Shown piece after piece: positions 34,501 to 49,500 of a stretch of DNA of 64,000 nucleotides. Source of the DNA: Owenia fusiformis (lineage: Eukaryota; Annelida; Polychaeta; Sabellida; Oweniidae); assembly GCA_903813345.2 (NCBI GenBank), contig CAIIXF020000006.1, positions 32,899,524 through 32,963,523 of the forward strand. Direction: 5' to 3'. The position numbers were made by a program, and so were the translations under genes. The notes below the pieces were generated by a model. The model did not search any database and had not been told where the DNA came from. It saw nothing but the letters and a program-made list of their open reading frames with translations. Positions within the stretch are counted from its first letter, which is position 1. The number at the start of each line of letters is the position of its first letter.

Positions 34501-37500
34501 TGATAGGTCAAATAGGCATTATGGATTTGCATAAAATGACTGTGGATATGACTCAATCCCAATAGCAGTTTTAATTTGTGCGGCCAATGTTGACGGACGG
34601 ACCAACGGACGGACTAACGGACGGACGGATCAACGGACGGACGGACGCCTGGTCGATCCCATAGGCTCACTGTGTGAGCCAAAAATTATGGATTGTCACT
34701 TTTTCAAACATGTAAGGCTTATTTTCTAAAAATAGGATTTTGTTTTTCTCAATTTAAATGTCTCAAAAGTTTCTTCTACACTATAGTAATAAGTTCTGAA
34801 AAGGGGATGGGTATTAAAATGTGATAAATTTAAAAACCACATTTCCGATGTTATTTTCCCATAGGGAAAACTCATGCTATCCATTGTTTTCAGCATGATT
34901 TTAGTAACCGAAAATTGATATCTTCAAAATAAGACTTTCAATACCATTCTACTTTTGAAGATGTTTTAGACCCCTTGTTGAATAATGTTTTTGTGCAATA
35001 AAAATCAGAAAAAAGAAGATCGTCTTTTGAGCAAATAAGTTCAACATTTTGAAAAAATTGTTGACGTGGGTCCCTATTTATTTTTCGAATTGTTCGATTG
35101 ATATTTTTATCATCACGGGAACTTCACTTGAAAGAAAACATATTGTTTTAATAAAAACCACTGTGATTATACCCAGAAAGTACTCATGGTGAAAGATATG
35201 ACTGTCTTAAATCACTTGCCATACTGCACATGGACCTTTAATTTTATCAATTTAATATAGATGAATAAAATGGAGGGAGGTCACCAATATCTTAAAATAT
35301 GTCATCGCATAAATTACAAGAGACCTTTTAAAAATTACTATGATGTGGATTTGTTCTGGATTGTTACCCATCAAACGCAACAATCCGCCCGCCATTCCAC
35401 AAGAAATGATCGTTCATACATAGAGGTTCTTGTATGAGTACCTGAGTGAAAATAGCTTCAAATCAATGGAACTCATCTTTCAATTGTTATGACGTCATAA
35501 CAATGTTGTAGAATATACATGACTACGCGATTTATGTTTTTTATGAAAAATGGTGGCCATTTTGAAATTCAGCCGCCATCTTGAAAATTCTTTCTCATGA
35601 TATTTGAGTTATCAAAGATTACGTTTTTTATGAAAAATGGCGGCCATTTTGAAATTCAGCCGCCATCTTGAAAATTCCTTCTTGAACAAATCTACTTTGT
35701 CCCTAGGCATCATCATATAAAATTTGAACCAAATCCATTCACTGGTATTTGAGTTATCAAAGATCATGTTTTTTAACGAAAAATGGCTTCCATTTTGAAA
35801 TTCAGCAGCCATCTTGAAAATCTCTTCTACAGCACTGCTCCCTTGTCCCTTGGCATCAGCGTCCAAAATTTGAACCAAATCCATCAACTAGTATGTGAGT
35901 ACTCAAAGATTACATTTTTTACGAAAAATGATGGCCATTTTGAATTAAGCAGCCATATTGAAAATTCCATCTCGAGCAGAGGTTCTATCGCCATAAGGCA
36001 TAGCCTATAAAATTTGAATCAAATCCGTCAACCGGTATTTGAGTTTTTGCAAATGGACGGACGTCATTTGTTGTTGCTGCATTAGTGTCTTCATTCGTTG
36101 TCTTCTTTCTTTGCCTTGATTTGATTGTGATGTTAGTTATTTTTCTTCAGGATCCATAGACTTGAGACTGAGCGTAGGTGGGTTAAACGTTTTGATCCGG
36201 CCGGAAAACTCTCCCCTTCCCCTTACTGATGTTCTTATGTTGTCTTCTGTCAGTTCCTTCCTCTTACTTGTGATCTGTTTTCTAACTTCTTATAGTTTAC
36301 CCTCTTTGCGGAAATATACTGTTACATATTCATTGTCTTCCCTCACTAATTTTCCAGTGCTTCATGATGATATTCTCCTGCATATTGTATTTATTACATA
36401 TCCATTTATTTCTTGTTATAGCTTTCTTAGTATACAAATTTAGTATGTTACTCCTATAACCTTGACATTGTAGTTTTTTCCCAGGCTGGTAACTCTGTTT
36501 GTTGCATCTTCCAGTTGCACGTGTGACTTTTTAAGATGAAAGATGGCAATATTTCCATGGGATAAAGATGGCTGTATCTTTGTTAGTCATATGAGAAAGG
36601 TATGTTCTCCACTTTTGTTGAACAGATAAAATCCATTTGTAAAACCATGTCCCTCTCGGCTTATTTTTGTGAAATCTTTCAGACAATTTGCGAAAACATC
36701 ATGAAATGGATTGTATTCTCAGTGGCTTTTAATTTCGCAGGTAACTGCATCATTTAAAAAGCTGCTTCTCTATGTATATACAGGGTGGGCCAAAAAACGC
36801 CACTTTTTTCAAAATGCTATAAATTTTTTAATTTTTCATACAAAATCATAATTAGCATACCAAATGAAACTTGAGGTTGTTATCTAGCCATGGATCATGA
36901 ATTGAACACTTTTACTTGAATAAAATATGTTACCAGCGTCTCACTTAAACATGTGGTGTGCCATGAGAAATAAGCATAATTTGCAAAATGTTCCTGAACT
37001 GATACGGCCTGATGATCGCCAAGCTTATAGCCCCGATGCAAACCCCAGTGAGTATAGGGTATGGGAAGGTTTCCAGGAGATTGTATGAAGGCACCCAATC
37101 GAGAAAATTACTCAACTAAAGCTGGCAATAAAGACAGGTTGAAAAAAACTTAGCTAACATTTCATTGATACTGCTATATCAGCAAGGCAACTAAAACTAA
37201 AATATATCATCAAATAGGGTGGCGGACCAATTGAACTCCTCTTTTAAATCAAATATAATCCAAGTTGAAGGACTTGTTACATTATATTATTACTTAAAAC
37301 CCCTGGCACTATATAACTGCAAAATTTGGGGTATGTAGGTTGGAAAATAAAAAAGTTGTAGTGTCTTGAAAAAAAAGTGGCGTTTTTTTTGGCCCACCCT
37401 GTAGGTTATATGTAAATCATAAGCAAACTTTTCATTCATAAATTAAATGTAGCATGTATATACATGTATAGTGGACTTTCTGCGAAGAATCTTATGACCA

Positions 37501-40500
37501 TATATGGTGTCTCAAAGTACTTTACGTGTATCCCTCAACATTCACGAGCACTACTCTACTAACAAGGAAATCTAATGTTTAAAAATAGATTTCAAATGGT
37601 GGAAGGATCCGGGGTTCCCGAATATTTGACCAGATTTTTTGCTCCAAGGGTAGGGAAATTGACACATTTATTTGGCCCCGGGGTTAGGAATTAGACAGGC
37701 CAAGATTTTTTGTCAAATTCCCCATCCATGCCTGCGTGGAAAGGGAGTCTCACACAAACTTTTGAATGGTGCATTACACATTCCTAATCCCTAGTTTTAG
37801 TCAAAATTATTCTCTGAATGTACATTATTCAAAAATGGCCTCCTTAACTAATATGTCTATTATTAGAAGGCCCTTTCTGAGTGGCCTTCCTTAGCTTTTC
37901 TTTATCATTTCTTTACTCATTAATTAGTAGGCATGTCTTCCTACAGGTTTTACCTTAGTTGCATCAAAGTTTCCCTGGTTATTGTTTAGAAGATTCACGG
38001 CAGGTGTAACTAAGAGATCTCGGCGTCTAGAAATACATAAAAATATATCTGTACAATTCAACATTTTGTTGAAACTGCCTTGCACAGTCCTGACGTAAAC
38101 CTAATTTAATCCTAGTGCAACCTTTGTTATCTTGAACTGGGGGGTCATCAGAGATATTTTTGTATTAACAGAGAGCTTTCGCAACTCATTTATATCATGT
38201 TTATCATTCCCATATAACTTATTGAGCATTTGATTACATCATTATTTATTGCGCCCCTCTATACATCCATAAGCGTGATATTCTTCTGTATAGACCTAAT
38301 AGACAACAAATGTATAAGAATAGAGAGATTTTGCAACTCACTTATAGCATGTTTATTATTCCCGTATAACATAACACTTATAAAGCGTTTGATTACATCA
38401 TAACATATTGCCCAGCTCTAAATGTCCACAAGTGTGATATTCTCACGTAGAGTTGACGATTTACAAGAATATCACACTTATGGACATATAGAGATGCGCA
38501 AGAAATGATGACGTAATCAAAACACTTTATAAGTTATACAGGAATAATAAACATAATATATATTATTCCCGTAAAGCGTATCACTTATGAAGCATTTGAT
38601 AACGTCATCACATATTGCGCAGCTCTAAATGTCCACAGGTGTGATATTCTCACGTAGAGTTGACGATTTACAAGAATATCACACTTATGGACATATAGAG
38701 ATGCGCAAGAAATGATGACGTAATCAAAACACTTTATAAGTTATACAGGAATAATAAACATAATATATATTATTCCCGTAAAGCGTATCACTTATGAAGC
38801 ATTTGATAACGTCATCACATATTGCGCAGCTCTAAATGTCCACAGGTGTGATATTCTCATGTATAGATGACGATTTATAAGAATATCACACTTATGGACA
38901 TATGGAGATGCGCAATACATAATCAAACGCTTCATAGTTATATGATATACGGGAATAACAAACATGCTTTAAGTGAGTTGGGAAATCTCTACTAAAAAGC
39001 AGGCTTTGAGCTAAGGGTCGGTTAACTGGTCATTTGAAGGGTCACTTTTTATACAGACCAGTTGATTTTTTCAGTAGGTATAAGAATATACCAAATCAAC
39101 TGGACCATAATGCTTCTTTGACAAGCTGCCCTCAAAACCTTAGCTCAACTCCTGCTAATTAGCAAAAATTACATAAAACTGGAATCTTATCGACGTGTAG
39201 TCCACCTGCTATAAATCATTGACAGAGCCAAGGATATCACTGTCACTCCCAGTTCAGACAATATATGTTTGTGCATTATGTATTTCAAGGACACAGGAAG
39301 AAGGGATTTCTGAATATGGAATATACTAATACAGTGCTTGCCAAAATATGACAGTTACCAAAATACAAATGTATGGACGGTTTTAAATTGTGCCACTACT
39401 GTAAATAGATGGACAGACAGATGGATAAGAACCCCGGGGGGTTCACTAATATAAACCTTGACGGGGATCCTCGGCGCATGTGGGGTACCTTTTTCAACGT
39501 TTGGTATGGCAATGGACCCATATTTTAGGATTTGGTATGGGAATGCCCGGAAATTTCTGACTTCTGAGGTATGGCAATGGTCGGACTTTTGCTCTTCTGG
39601 TATGAGAATGGTCGTTGTAGATACGTTACCTAACATTCGTGGTATGGAATTGGTCCAGTAGTTGCAAATTTGTATGACATTGATCCTATATTTCATTTAC
39701 TTTGAATTAAGGTATGGCATTGGTCCCATATTTGGACATTTGGTATGGCATTGGTCCTACATTTTGACATTTGGTATGGCATTGGTCCCATAATTGGGCA
39801 TTTGGTATGGCATTGGTCCTATATTTGGACATTTGGTATGGCATTGGTCCTATATTTGGACATTTGGTATGGCCTTTGGGCGTTATTTTGGTTGGTATGG
39901 GAACATATTGAAATTTGACAGATTGGTATGGGAACATATTGATATTTGAGGCTTCAGCCTAGGACCCCCGTCGAGTTTTATATACAGTGAACCCCCCGGG
40001 ATAAGAACACTAATTGCAGTAGCCCATCATGTGAACATAGGAAATAATAGATGGTCCCTTTAAGAGGGCATTTTAATAATATGGAAAATGACATCAGAAT
40101 ATACAGATGAGACCAGATAAATTCTCTTACTCGTAACTAGGATCCAAGTATACACTGAGCAATGTGTGGAACAACTGTTTTCTATGGAAAGAATCTTTCC
40201 CTTTTGAATTCAATATACAATAGTTTTCAGCCTGGCCAAAGTCCTTCAGCTTATGTACAAGAATCCTTATGGCTTTATCATGGTCCCCAAGCTGAAACCA
40301 GACAAATATAGCTATAAAAATAAAAACGGTTCTACTGTAAAACATCAAATTAAAACGTAAAGGCTAGAGTACCGACAATTGTCGGTACTCTAGACTCTGA
40401 TGTGGTGGCACGCTAGAGGACCGACAAATAAATTGTCGGTACGGGAGATATGCTGTGTTTACACGCTAGAGGACCGACAAATATTGATTTTCGAATTTTC

Positions 40501-43500
40501 TGGCGCATGCGCAATGCGCGGGGGGATATTTCAGATATCATACGGATATTTTGGGAACAAGTGCAAAATCCGGGGAGGGCATTAGCCCCGGTTACCCGAG
40601 GATTACCAAACCCAGTCAAAAAATGGTAGCCCGGGAACAGGGAATGGTAGTAAACGTTGAAAACCAAATAAAAAACATGAACAAGTAAGACGTTAGAGAG
40701 CTATTAATGCAGAGTAAACGGCTATACATATCCTAAACAGACAGAATATTTCTCCTGAGCCGATCAGGCGTAGAAAGGGGCGTTTGCTACCCATTAGATA
40801 GAAGAAAATAGCTAGAATGTTTTTTATTTGAAGCTTATCGTATGGTATGAGGTTCCATATCCATCCGCCAAAAGGTATGACCCCTATATAGTCCATTTAA
40901 AAACCTGTAGTATCGTTCTAAATAACCCATAGTTGGCTTCTAGGGTACCTAGTATGCCACTATTTGGTATCAAAATAAAGAGGAGTTCAACTTTCATTTA
41001 AATTACGAAAATAGCGATGTAGGTCAAAATAGTTCCGAACGTGAGCATGTTTACTACGCGTTTGCCCGTCATATCAGAATTGAGGAAGTGGTAGCAAACG
41101 CGAGTTACAATAAACGGACGCTGATATCTCAAAAAGTAACCTGACTCCCTATAATTTGATGTGGGTCAATCGAACCCCTATATGGACAGGTGCATTTTGA
41201 TATATAACACTATGGGGGGGGGGGGGGGGGGGTAAGCGTTTCATAGTTGGTCATGAACGCCATGTGTGCAAAGTATTGTTATGAATTTTCGAATTTGGTG
41301 TTGGATTACGGTACTCATACCTTATAGCACAATTTTTGATGGAAGTTGCATTTGGCTCACTTAGTTTGGCCACGATTCCATCTCGAATGAGAGAGCTACC
41401 AAACGCAAAGTAAACAGTGATATATTCCAAATGAGATATTTCTCCTGTGCCATGGCGTAGTAAGGGTAGAGGTCGACGGGGGCGAAAGCATCCCCTCCCC
41501 TAACTGTATATATCGACCCATTAGATAGAACAAGAAAAGAGCTTTAAAATGTTTTTTAATTGAAGCTTGTAGGACAATTTTGATGGAAGTTGAATCAATT
41601 TTTGTCGAAATAAATTATGGCTCACTACAAGTTAATGCCTGTACGATTCCATACTGCAAAAGAAGCACTATGCCCCCCCTCAAAAGAAAAAAGTAGTTCC
41701 TGCCGGGATTCGAACTCGGGACCGAGCGTGTTGGAGTCGTGCTTGGTAACCACTAGACTACCAGTGATGAGGTTTCTCTAATAGTAAAAGTAGTGGATTT
41801 ATTTATGAAATTGTCGGCTCTCTAGCAAAAACACGTAGCAGCCACTTGCGTACCGACAATTGTCGGTTCTCTATCTGGCACTACTAGGTGACGATAGAGT
41901 GCCGACAATTGTCGGTACCCCAGCAAATACCCCTGGACAGTCTCCAGTACCGACAATTGTCGGTCCTGGAGCCACTCCGAAATTAAAAAGTATATCGCAT
42001 AATCTTTCAGCCAATAAAATACTTTATCTGTATTTTTGGTCTACAGTACTGTATGTGGTGTTCTTAGGGAGTACAGTAGTCATTTATGTTAAATATTTAA
42101 ATTTTGTTTTTATTAGCTATATTATCTCTGAAAAATAAACAGTACATCTGAACAAGACAATACATGTAGTAATTACTTTAGTTCATTTCATTTATTTATT
42201 TTCAAACATCTGGTGTCGTGAAAAATACAGGGGGTCTATATGTCTACATGTCGATAATATATATCCAACCTCACACTCCCACCCCACCTCCACCAGCCAG
42301 CATGGCCTAAACAATATTTAAAGTAAGAAACTGGGTTGCCAGTTTATGTCTCTGAGCAAAATATGCAGCATCATTAGATGGATTATGATATTCAACCTTA
42401 GCAAGTCAATATTGGTGTCACCCACTAAATAAATTGGTTTGTCCTCAGCACATAAAGAGCGAAGAAATCCTTCGCATTTCTCGTTAAAAATGTTGATATT
42501 AACATCAGGTGGTTTGTAGATACAAGATACAATGATGTTTTTTGAATTGGAATTGAAGTTTTTCAATTGTTGTGGAGTTGCAATCATTGGGATTTAATTT
42601 TAAGCCAGGTCTAAATTTGGAATTTAAGTCTTAACGGACAAACAAAGCAGTTCCGCCACCATTGGTGTGGTCAAAATATGTACTTATTATGATTAGATAA
42701 TGATTCAATGTTGCTATTTAGCCCAATTTCAGAGATACCAATTACAGAGAAGTCTTTCTTGAATTGTGCCATCGGGCCATGTAAGGCTGATTTATTTGCG
42801 TTCAGGCTCCTTGCATTAACATGTAAAGCTGTTAATTCATCATTTGATGATTTTTTAAGATCATTATTTATACCAATTAAATTTTCATGATATTTACATG
42901 AGTTCATATTAGTTTCTAATTGGGAGTCTCATCGATTAATATCATATTATGGACAATTTAGACAACCAGTATCTTTACACTCTATATAAAGTTTCATTAA
43001 TTTATCATATCATATCATTTCTCTATGCATCAAGTCCCATAAATGTATCATGCTAATATCATATCAAATCAAAACAAAGTTTGTTCACATGTAATCATTG
43101 TCATAATATATGCTAACTTACTACCAAAACTGTTTGTCTCAAAGTACTAGTATATGTGAGATTACCAAAATGTACAACTCTGAGTTCAAGTCAATAAAGC
43201 ATGTAAATGTTTTGATATAAAGAAGATTCTTAATCTTGTCTTTACGTGATATTTAGAGTAGTTCTGATAGAACTTTATAGATCCTTATATGGTGTCAGAT
43301 TCATAGAACAAGGAAACATGTATAGATTGGAACCACCCGAGCAATTTGATGTGACTCAACCCAAGTTATGGAGACATTGGAATTCCAGGTTTGAGAGATT
43401 TAGGACAGCTAGTAAGTTGAAAACTGAAGCTGAATCTAATCAGATTGACACTTTGATATATGTCATGGGCCCAAAGGCTGAGACTATTTACAATACTTTT

Positions 43501-46500
43501 ACGTATTCTGAAGACCAAGATAAAAACAAATATGAGACAGTTTCCAAGAAATTTGAGCAGTATTTTGTACCCAAGGTAAACATTATAGAGGAACAAAGAC
43601 AGTTTCACAACCTAGCTCAAACCAGTAGTGTTGATAATTTCTTGAGGGAACTATACGACAAGTGTGAAGTTTGTCAATTTGGAGATAAAACAGTCCAGGA
43701 TCGAGAAATAATGCACCAATTAATTGTTGGAATGAAAAATAAAGAGCTTGCCGACAAATTGAAGATTATGGACTATACGAAACTCACTTTGGCGAAAGTA
43801 ATTGAGATGGCACGACTGAGGGAATCAGTCATTACCTCAAATGAAGGGTCGCCTTCGATTTCGGTGGACGCTGTTAAGAAAAACAATTATCGTGTCAAAG
43901 GACGCTACAGTCAAAGTAAATCGAGTTCACAGGATAATATAAAGTGTGGCAAATGTCTGCTACAACATGACAAGGGCAAATGTCCAGCCCATAACGAGAC
44001 TTGCCGATATTGTAAATCCAAAGGACACTACAAACGTGCTTGCCGTAAATTGTTGTTGAAATCGACACATAGTGCCCATAATGTTGAAGATTGTGATTCG
44101 ACAGATGGTGATTCGTATCTCGGTGAAATATACGAGGCTCAGGCTACAGATTTTCTTGAGGAAGTTGTGATCAACTTGGATGAGATGATTACCAACGATA
44201 ATGAACCTCCATGGTACCAAGAACTGAAGGTATGTGGGGAGGGTATTAAGTTCAAACTTGACAGTGGTGCAGACGTGTCTGTAATTAACTATTCCACTTA
44301 TCAGAAATTTCAGTCAAAACCACCCCTGGTTTCATCTAAGTCCAAACTTAATAGTCTGGGAGGTAGAATCAAGAGTTTGGGTCAATTTAAGGCCAAGATT
44401 GAACATCAAGGGAAGATTTTCAAAACAAGTATTCATGTCGTAGATAATCCCAAGGGTTCAAATCTCCTGTCAAGAGGGTGTGCCACAGGGATGGGTCTTA
44501 TCAAGCGTATTCATGAATTACGAGTACCTAAACTTGAATCTAAGGTGAAAGATCGAGTCAGTGATCCTGATATTTTTGGAGATGTAGGTAAAATCAAATA
44601 TCAGCCAATCAAGATTAAGCTCAAAGATGATGCTACCCCATATTGCATACCAGTTTCTAGACGTGTTAGTCTACCCCTTATGCCTAGAGTTAAAGCTAAA
44701 CTGGAGAAAATGGTGAAGCAAGGTGTTATTTCGCGTGTTACAGAACCTACCGATTGGTGTGCGCCAATGGTCGCGGTTGAAAAACGCAATGATCCAGAGC
44801 CAAGAATTTGTGTAGATCTTCGCCAGTTGAATAAAAACATAAAGCGCGAGAAATTTATGCTTCCGTCAACTGAAGACTTGGTACATAAAATGAAAAATTC
44901 TACAGTGTTTTCCGTGCTCGATGCTTCAAGTAGTTTCTGGGGTCTAACCCTTGAACATGAAAGTTCGTTACTAACAACGTTCATATCGCCTTTTGGCCGT
45001 TTCAAATTCAATCGAGTTCCTTTCGGTCTGAATTTTGCGAGCGAGTTATACCAAAGAATCATGATGGAAACGTTCGAAGGTCTTGACGGTGTAGAGATAT
45101 TTATCGATGATCTAATTGTTCATGGTAAAGATACTGCGGAACATGATCGACGGTTGTCAGCGGTTTTGGAGAAGATTAGGACAGCTGGCATCAAACTGAA
45201 CAAAGCAAAATGCAAGTTTTCTCAGAGCAAGGTAAGTTTCATGGGTTTTACCATTTCAAAAGATGGGATAAGTCCATCAGCGGAGAAAGTACGTGCTATT
45301 CAAGAATTGAAACCACCTACTAATCAGACAGAATTGAAACGTGTGCTTGGATCGATCAATTTTCTTGGAAGATTCATTCCAAAGATGTCTACAGTTGCAG
45401 CCCCGATGTACAGTCTATTGAAAAAAGACACAGTGTTTACGTGGGACACAATGCAGCAGAAAGCTTTTGATGATGTCAAAGCACTGGTAAGTAACGCACC
45501 GGTTCTAGCATTTTATGATCCACAGAAAGAGACTATTCTGAGCGCAGATGCAAGTAGCTACGGTATCGGTGGATGTTTATGGCAAAAACATGGCAGTATT
45601 TTGAAACCTGTTTCATATGCATCACGTTCATTGTCAGAAACCGAGAAACGATATGCCATGATAGAGAAAGAGTGCTTAGCGGCAGTGTGGAGTTCAGAGA
45701 AATTTTCACGATATCTCATTGGTTTAGATTATGAACTACTCACTGATCACAAACCATTGATTCCACTGATTAACACAAAAGACATTGATCAGGTACCAAT
45801 CAGAACACAACGTTTATTGATGCGACTTATGCGGTTCAATGTAAAAGCAACATATGTGCCTGGTAGAGATATGGTCGTTGCGGATACTCTAAGTCGTGAT
45901 CCATTGCCATACGATTGTGACGTTATCGAGAAACAGAACGAAATTGAACAACATGTTGAAGCGATTGAGAAAAATCGTCCTATTGCAGATTATCTGATTG
46001 AATTGATAAAAACTGCATCCAGAACAGATCCGTATTTAATCCGTTTGCGAGATATGATCATGAAAGGTTGGCCTGACAGCGTAAAATCAGTGCCACCTGA
46101 TTTAAAACCATACTTTTCGGAGCGTGGAATGCTTAGTATACAAAATGATCTCATATTACACGGTACACGAATCGTAGTTCCGAGTAGTTTACGTGCTGAG
46201 ATTCTTGAGCGTATCCATCATGGACACTTGGGAATTAATAAATGTCGTGCACGTGCTAGCGGTTCAGTGTATTGGCCTGGGATGAGCGGTGAGATCCGAG
46301 ATATGGTAAACAAATGTACGCATTGTGCAACCTACCGGAATGCTCAGAGAAAAGAACCATTAATCCCGACAAAACTACCGGATCGTCCGTGGAGTCAAAT
46401 TGCAGCAGATTTATGTGAATACAAAGGTAAGCATTGGCTCGTGGTAGTAGACTATTTTTCGAGATTTCCGGAAGTTGCAAGATTGGAAAAGAATACAACT

Positions 46501-49500
46501 ACAAAGACAGTGATTGACAAGCTTAAAGCTATTTTTGCGCGATTTGGTATTTGCGACACTTTAAACTCAGATAATGGTCCACAATTCAAAAGTGCGGAAT
46601 TTGCTGAGTTCACCCGTAAATACAATTTCAAACATGTGACTTCTAGTCCAAATTTTGCGCAAAGTAATGGTCAAGTAGAAAGGGGAGTTCAGGTATTGAA
46701 ACGCTTCCTTCACCAAGATGATCCATGCTTAGCTTTACTGTCATATAGATCAACACCCCATGCATCTACTCAAGTTTCTCCTGCTGAGTTACTGATGGGG
46801 AGAAAAATCAAATCAACCATACCTACTTTGGCTACCAACCTAAAACCCAAATGGCCAAACTTGAAAGTTGTCAAAATGAATGATGAGAAAGCCAAAAGCT
46901 CCCACAAACATTACTTTGACAGGCGCCATGGTGTGCAACCATTGACTGATCTTACACCGGGTCAAAATGTCCTGTTAAAACGGGAGGGGGAAAAGGGTTG
47001 GAATGTTAAAGGGAAAGTGAAATGTTCACATGAAAGTCCAAGATCTTACATTGTAGACACAGGTAATGGGATATATAGGCGAAATCGCAGTCATATTTTG
47101 AAGGTCCCTGACTTTAGTCAACCATTAGATGAAACCACAACTCCCATTCAGGCTAATGGAACCATTAGTTCTGATACATCTGTTCAAGATCACATATTAC
47201 CCAGTGATCAAGCTGTAACTGCACCATTGTCTATTGAACAACCTAATCCACAACCTGATGATGTTCAACCTAGTGGTAGAATGCAAACTAGGTCACAAAC
47301 TGGAACTGTTGTGAATAAACCAGTACGTTACAGAGATTAGGGACATAAACATTTAAAGTGATACTAAAGTACATAAACATTTAAAGTGATACTAAAGTAC
47401 CAAAAGAAAGTTCATAGAAATAACTTTATGTATTAGAAATAACTTCATAAATACTTTAGTGACTTTTTTACATATACATACATTTTGTAATCTTAAGGGG
47501 AGATGTCATAATATATGCTAACTTACTACCAAAACTGTTTGTCTCAAAGTACTAGTATATGTGAGATTACCAAAATGTACAACTCTGAGTTCAAGTCAAT
47601 AAAGCATGTAAATGTTTTGATATAAAGAAGATTCTTAATCTTGTCTTTACGTGATATTTAGAGTAGTTCTGATAGAACTTTATAGATCCTTATAATCATA
47701 ACAAAAATAGTATTACATCTTTAAATCACTGACTAACTCCCATAAAACACACATAAAACCAATTAATCAAAATAATAACATTTTCAAAAAAAGAAAGTTT
47801 TGCAATTGAAAGTCCCCATTGGATAGGTTATTAGATCCCTTACATGAGTCAAACAAAACAAAAAACTCAAGACCTGTAAGTTCATGTAGGTGAATCTTCC
47901 CATTCATGTTCACAAAAATAATGCTAGCTTAGGATCTCTAATAACTTCAAACAATTAGTCAAAAACCTCCCCAAATAAATACTATAAACATACAAAGTAT
48001 TATTCTAATGTGTACCTACCTTTCCATATAAGATGGCAGACTCTGCATACATGTCTGTTTCCTTCACTTTGCCTAAAAGTAACTGCACCCTGTATAGGTT
48101 GGATGTCTGTAGCATATGTCTTAGTTTACACCTAAAACAGGCAACAACAAGAACATTTACATAGCAAATAAAGCAATACTAATCACCATTATAAGGAATA
48201 TTCTATTGCTACAGTAATGAAAGGGGGGATTTCTAGACACAAAACTAGCAAATAAAAATAATTATTACTACAAAGACAGGAAACACAACCCCTGAGTTGG
48301 GTCCAACATAAGAACTTATCAGTAATTTGATTATTCATAACCAAAAAGCACTTTTTTCCCCTAAACACAAACTTATATTCTGATGATTGTCTACCTCTTC
48401 CTTACAGCTCTATAACAGAATGTATGTTGTAATATAAAACATTATCATTTTAACAATGCATTTACATGACATGACAATCATCATTGTGAGGTTGCTCGAG
48501 GGAAATGGAAGTCTTTGTTATGCATCACCCCAATTTTGTCTATAAAACATCTATGTGATCACTGCATGGATTTCAAGTCAATCATTTGTTTTTCGGGTGT
48601 TTTAGGGTGATTTCAAAATGATTATCTCTGCTCCTTAGCAAGTAAATGATCTACCTACCTTTCTCTGTCAATATTCTCCTTACTAGATGTTGATGATTCT
48701 AACAGTTTAAAGACATTGTCTAGATAAAGCACTGCAAGATGTGTGTGGTACTTTTCCTTCTGGAACAAATATTAGTTTACTGTCAAGTATCAGTACCTGC
48801 CTGTATATTTTTTGAAATCCCTATATTATATTTATTTGAATCACCTTTGATACAGCAGAACACAAATTCAGTGTACAGTTGTACATGGTTCTTTAAAACA
48901 TTTAAATTAACAATACATTGAAATGCTAAGGCATAGTAATTCAAACATGTTATTGGGTCTGCAGGTTACACACTCATTTTAAAATGCTTATTCTTGTCCC
49001 CGCAATGTGAAAATGTCCTCTCCTAAGGCCCAACATGTTTTAATTTGCACACTGGCTGATAAGAGACCCAGCAATAGTGCTGGATTATATTTTTCTTTTA
49101 CATTTTTATAAAAACAGTTTCTATGGTTACCAAGAAAGGGTATACAAAAGTATATGCTGGATAGTGTCTTTCACATTTTGATCACATAAAGCGCATATTC
49201 CATTTCTTTGTCACCATTTTTCGAATTCTGCTTGTTATTGCCATTAAAAGTCGAAATGTGTAGTCTAGAATAGTTTTGTAAGAACTAACCTGCGATTTTT
49301 TCTGAAAGACCAAATATTCTAGATATGTGATGACTGCTCTCGGGTACCTATGTAATTGGTCTAGTATGTTGTCTGGCTGTAGCTTGTCGGAAGGAGTCTC
49401 ATTTGCAGGCCTATTGGTAAATATCTGAAATAGTAAAGAAAAGCACAATGGTAATAACATCACCTTTCTATCCACATTCATAGTTCAGAAAGCCAGGACA

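Larger units (their letters stand above)
43094..47699 (+). mobile_element. Complete Ty3/gypsy LTR retrotransposon
   Basis: Two 191-bp LTRs (43099-43289 and 47504-47694) appear identical and begin TGTCATAATA. The element is flanked by the 5-bp duplication ATCAT (43094-43098 and 47695-47699). The primer-binding site directly follows the left LTR (TGGTGTCAGA at 43290, matching the 3' end of some Leu tRNAs). A polypurine tract (AAGGGGAGA) abuts the right LTR. One ORF fills the interior and no env is present. It lies antisense in the intron between TGFBRAP1 exons 14 and 15. Confidence 0.95.

Noticed and set aside
36162-36443. 93-codon Leu/Ser-rich ORF as a membrane protein
   Set aside because: The composition follows from a pyrimidine-rich stretch; no start context, no splice partners.
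33560-37775. One 4.2-kb transposon bounded by the inverted GGGGTAGGAATTTGAC repeats
   Set aside because: The two flanks are similar and inverted, but no target duplication or common interior was found; two separate copies explain it as well.
41697-41767. Functional tRNA gene
   Set aside because: A and B boxes and the T arm are good, but anticodon and acceptor stems do not pair; called as a tRNA-derived sequence instead.
43246-43317. 24-codon N-terminal extension of gag-pol
   Set aside because: It begins with GTG within the 5' LTR; a eukaryotic start at the ATG at 43318 is more plausible.
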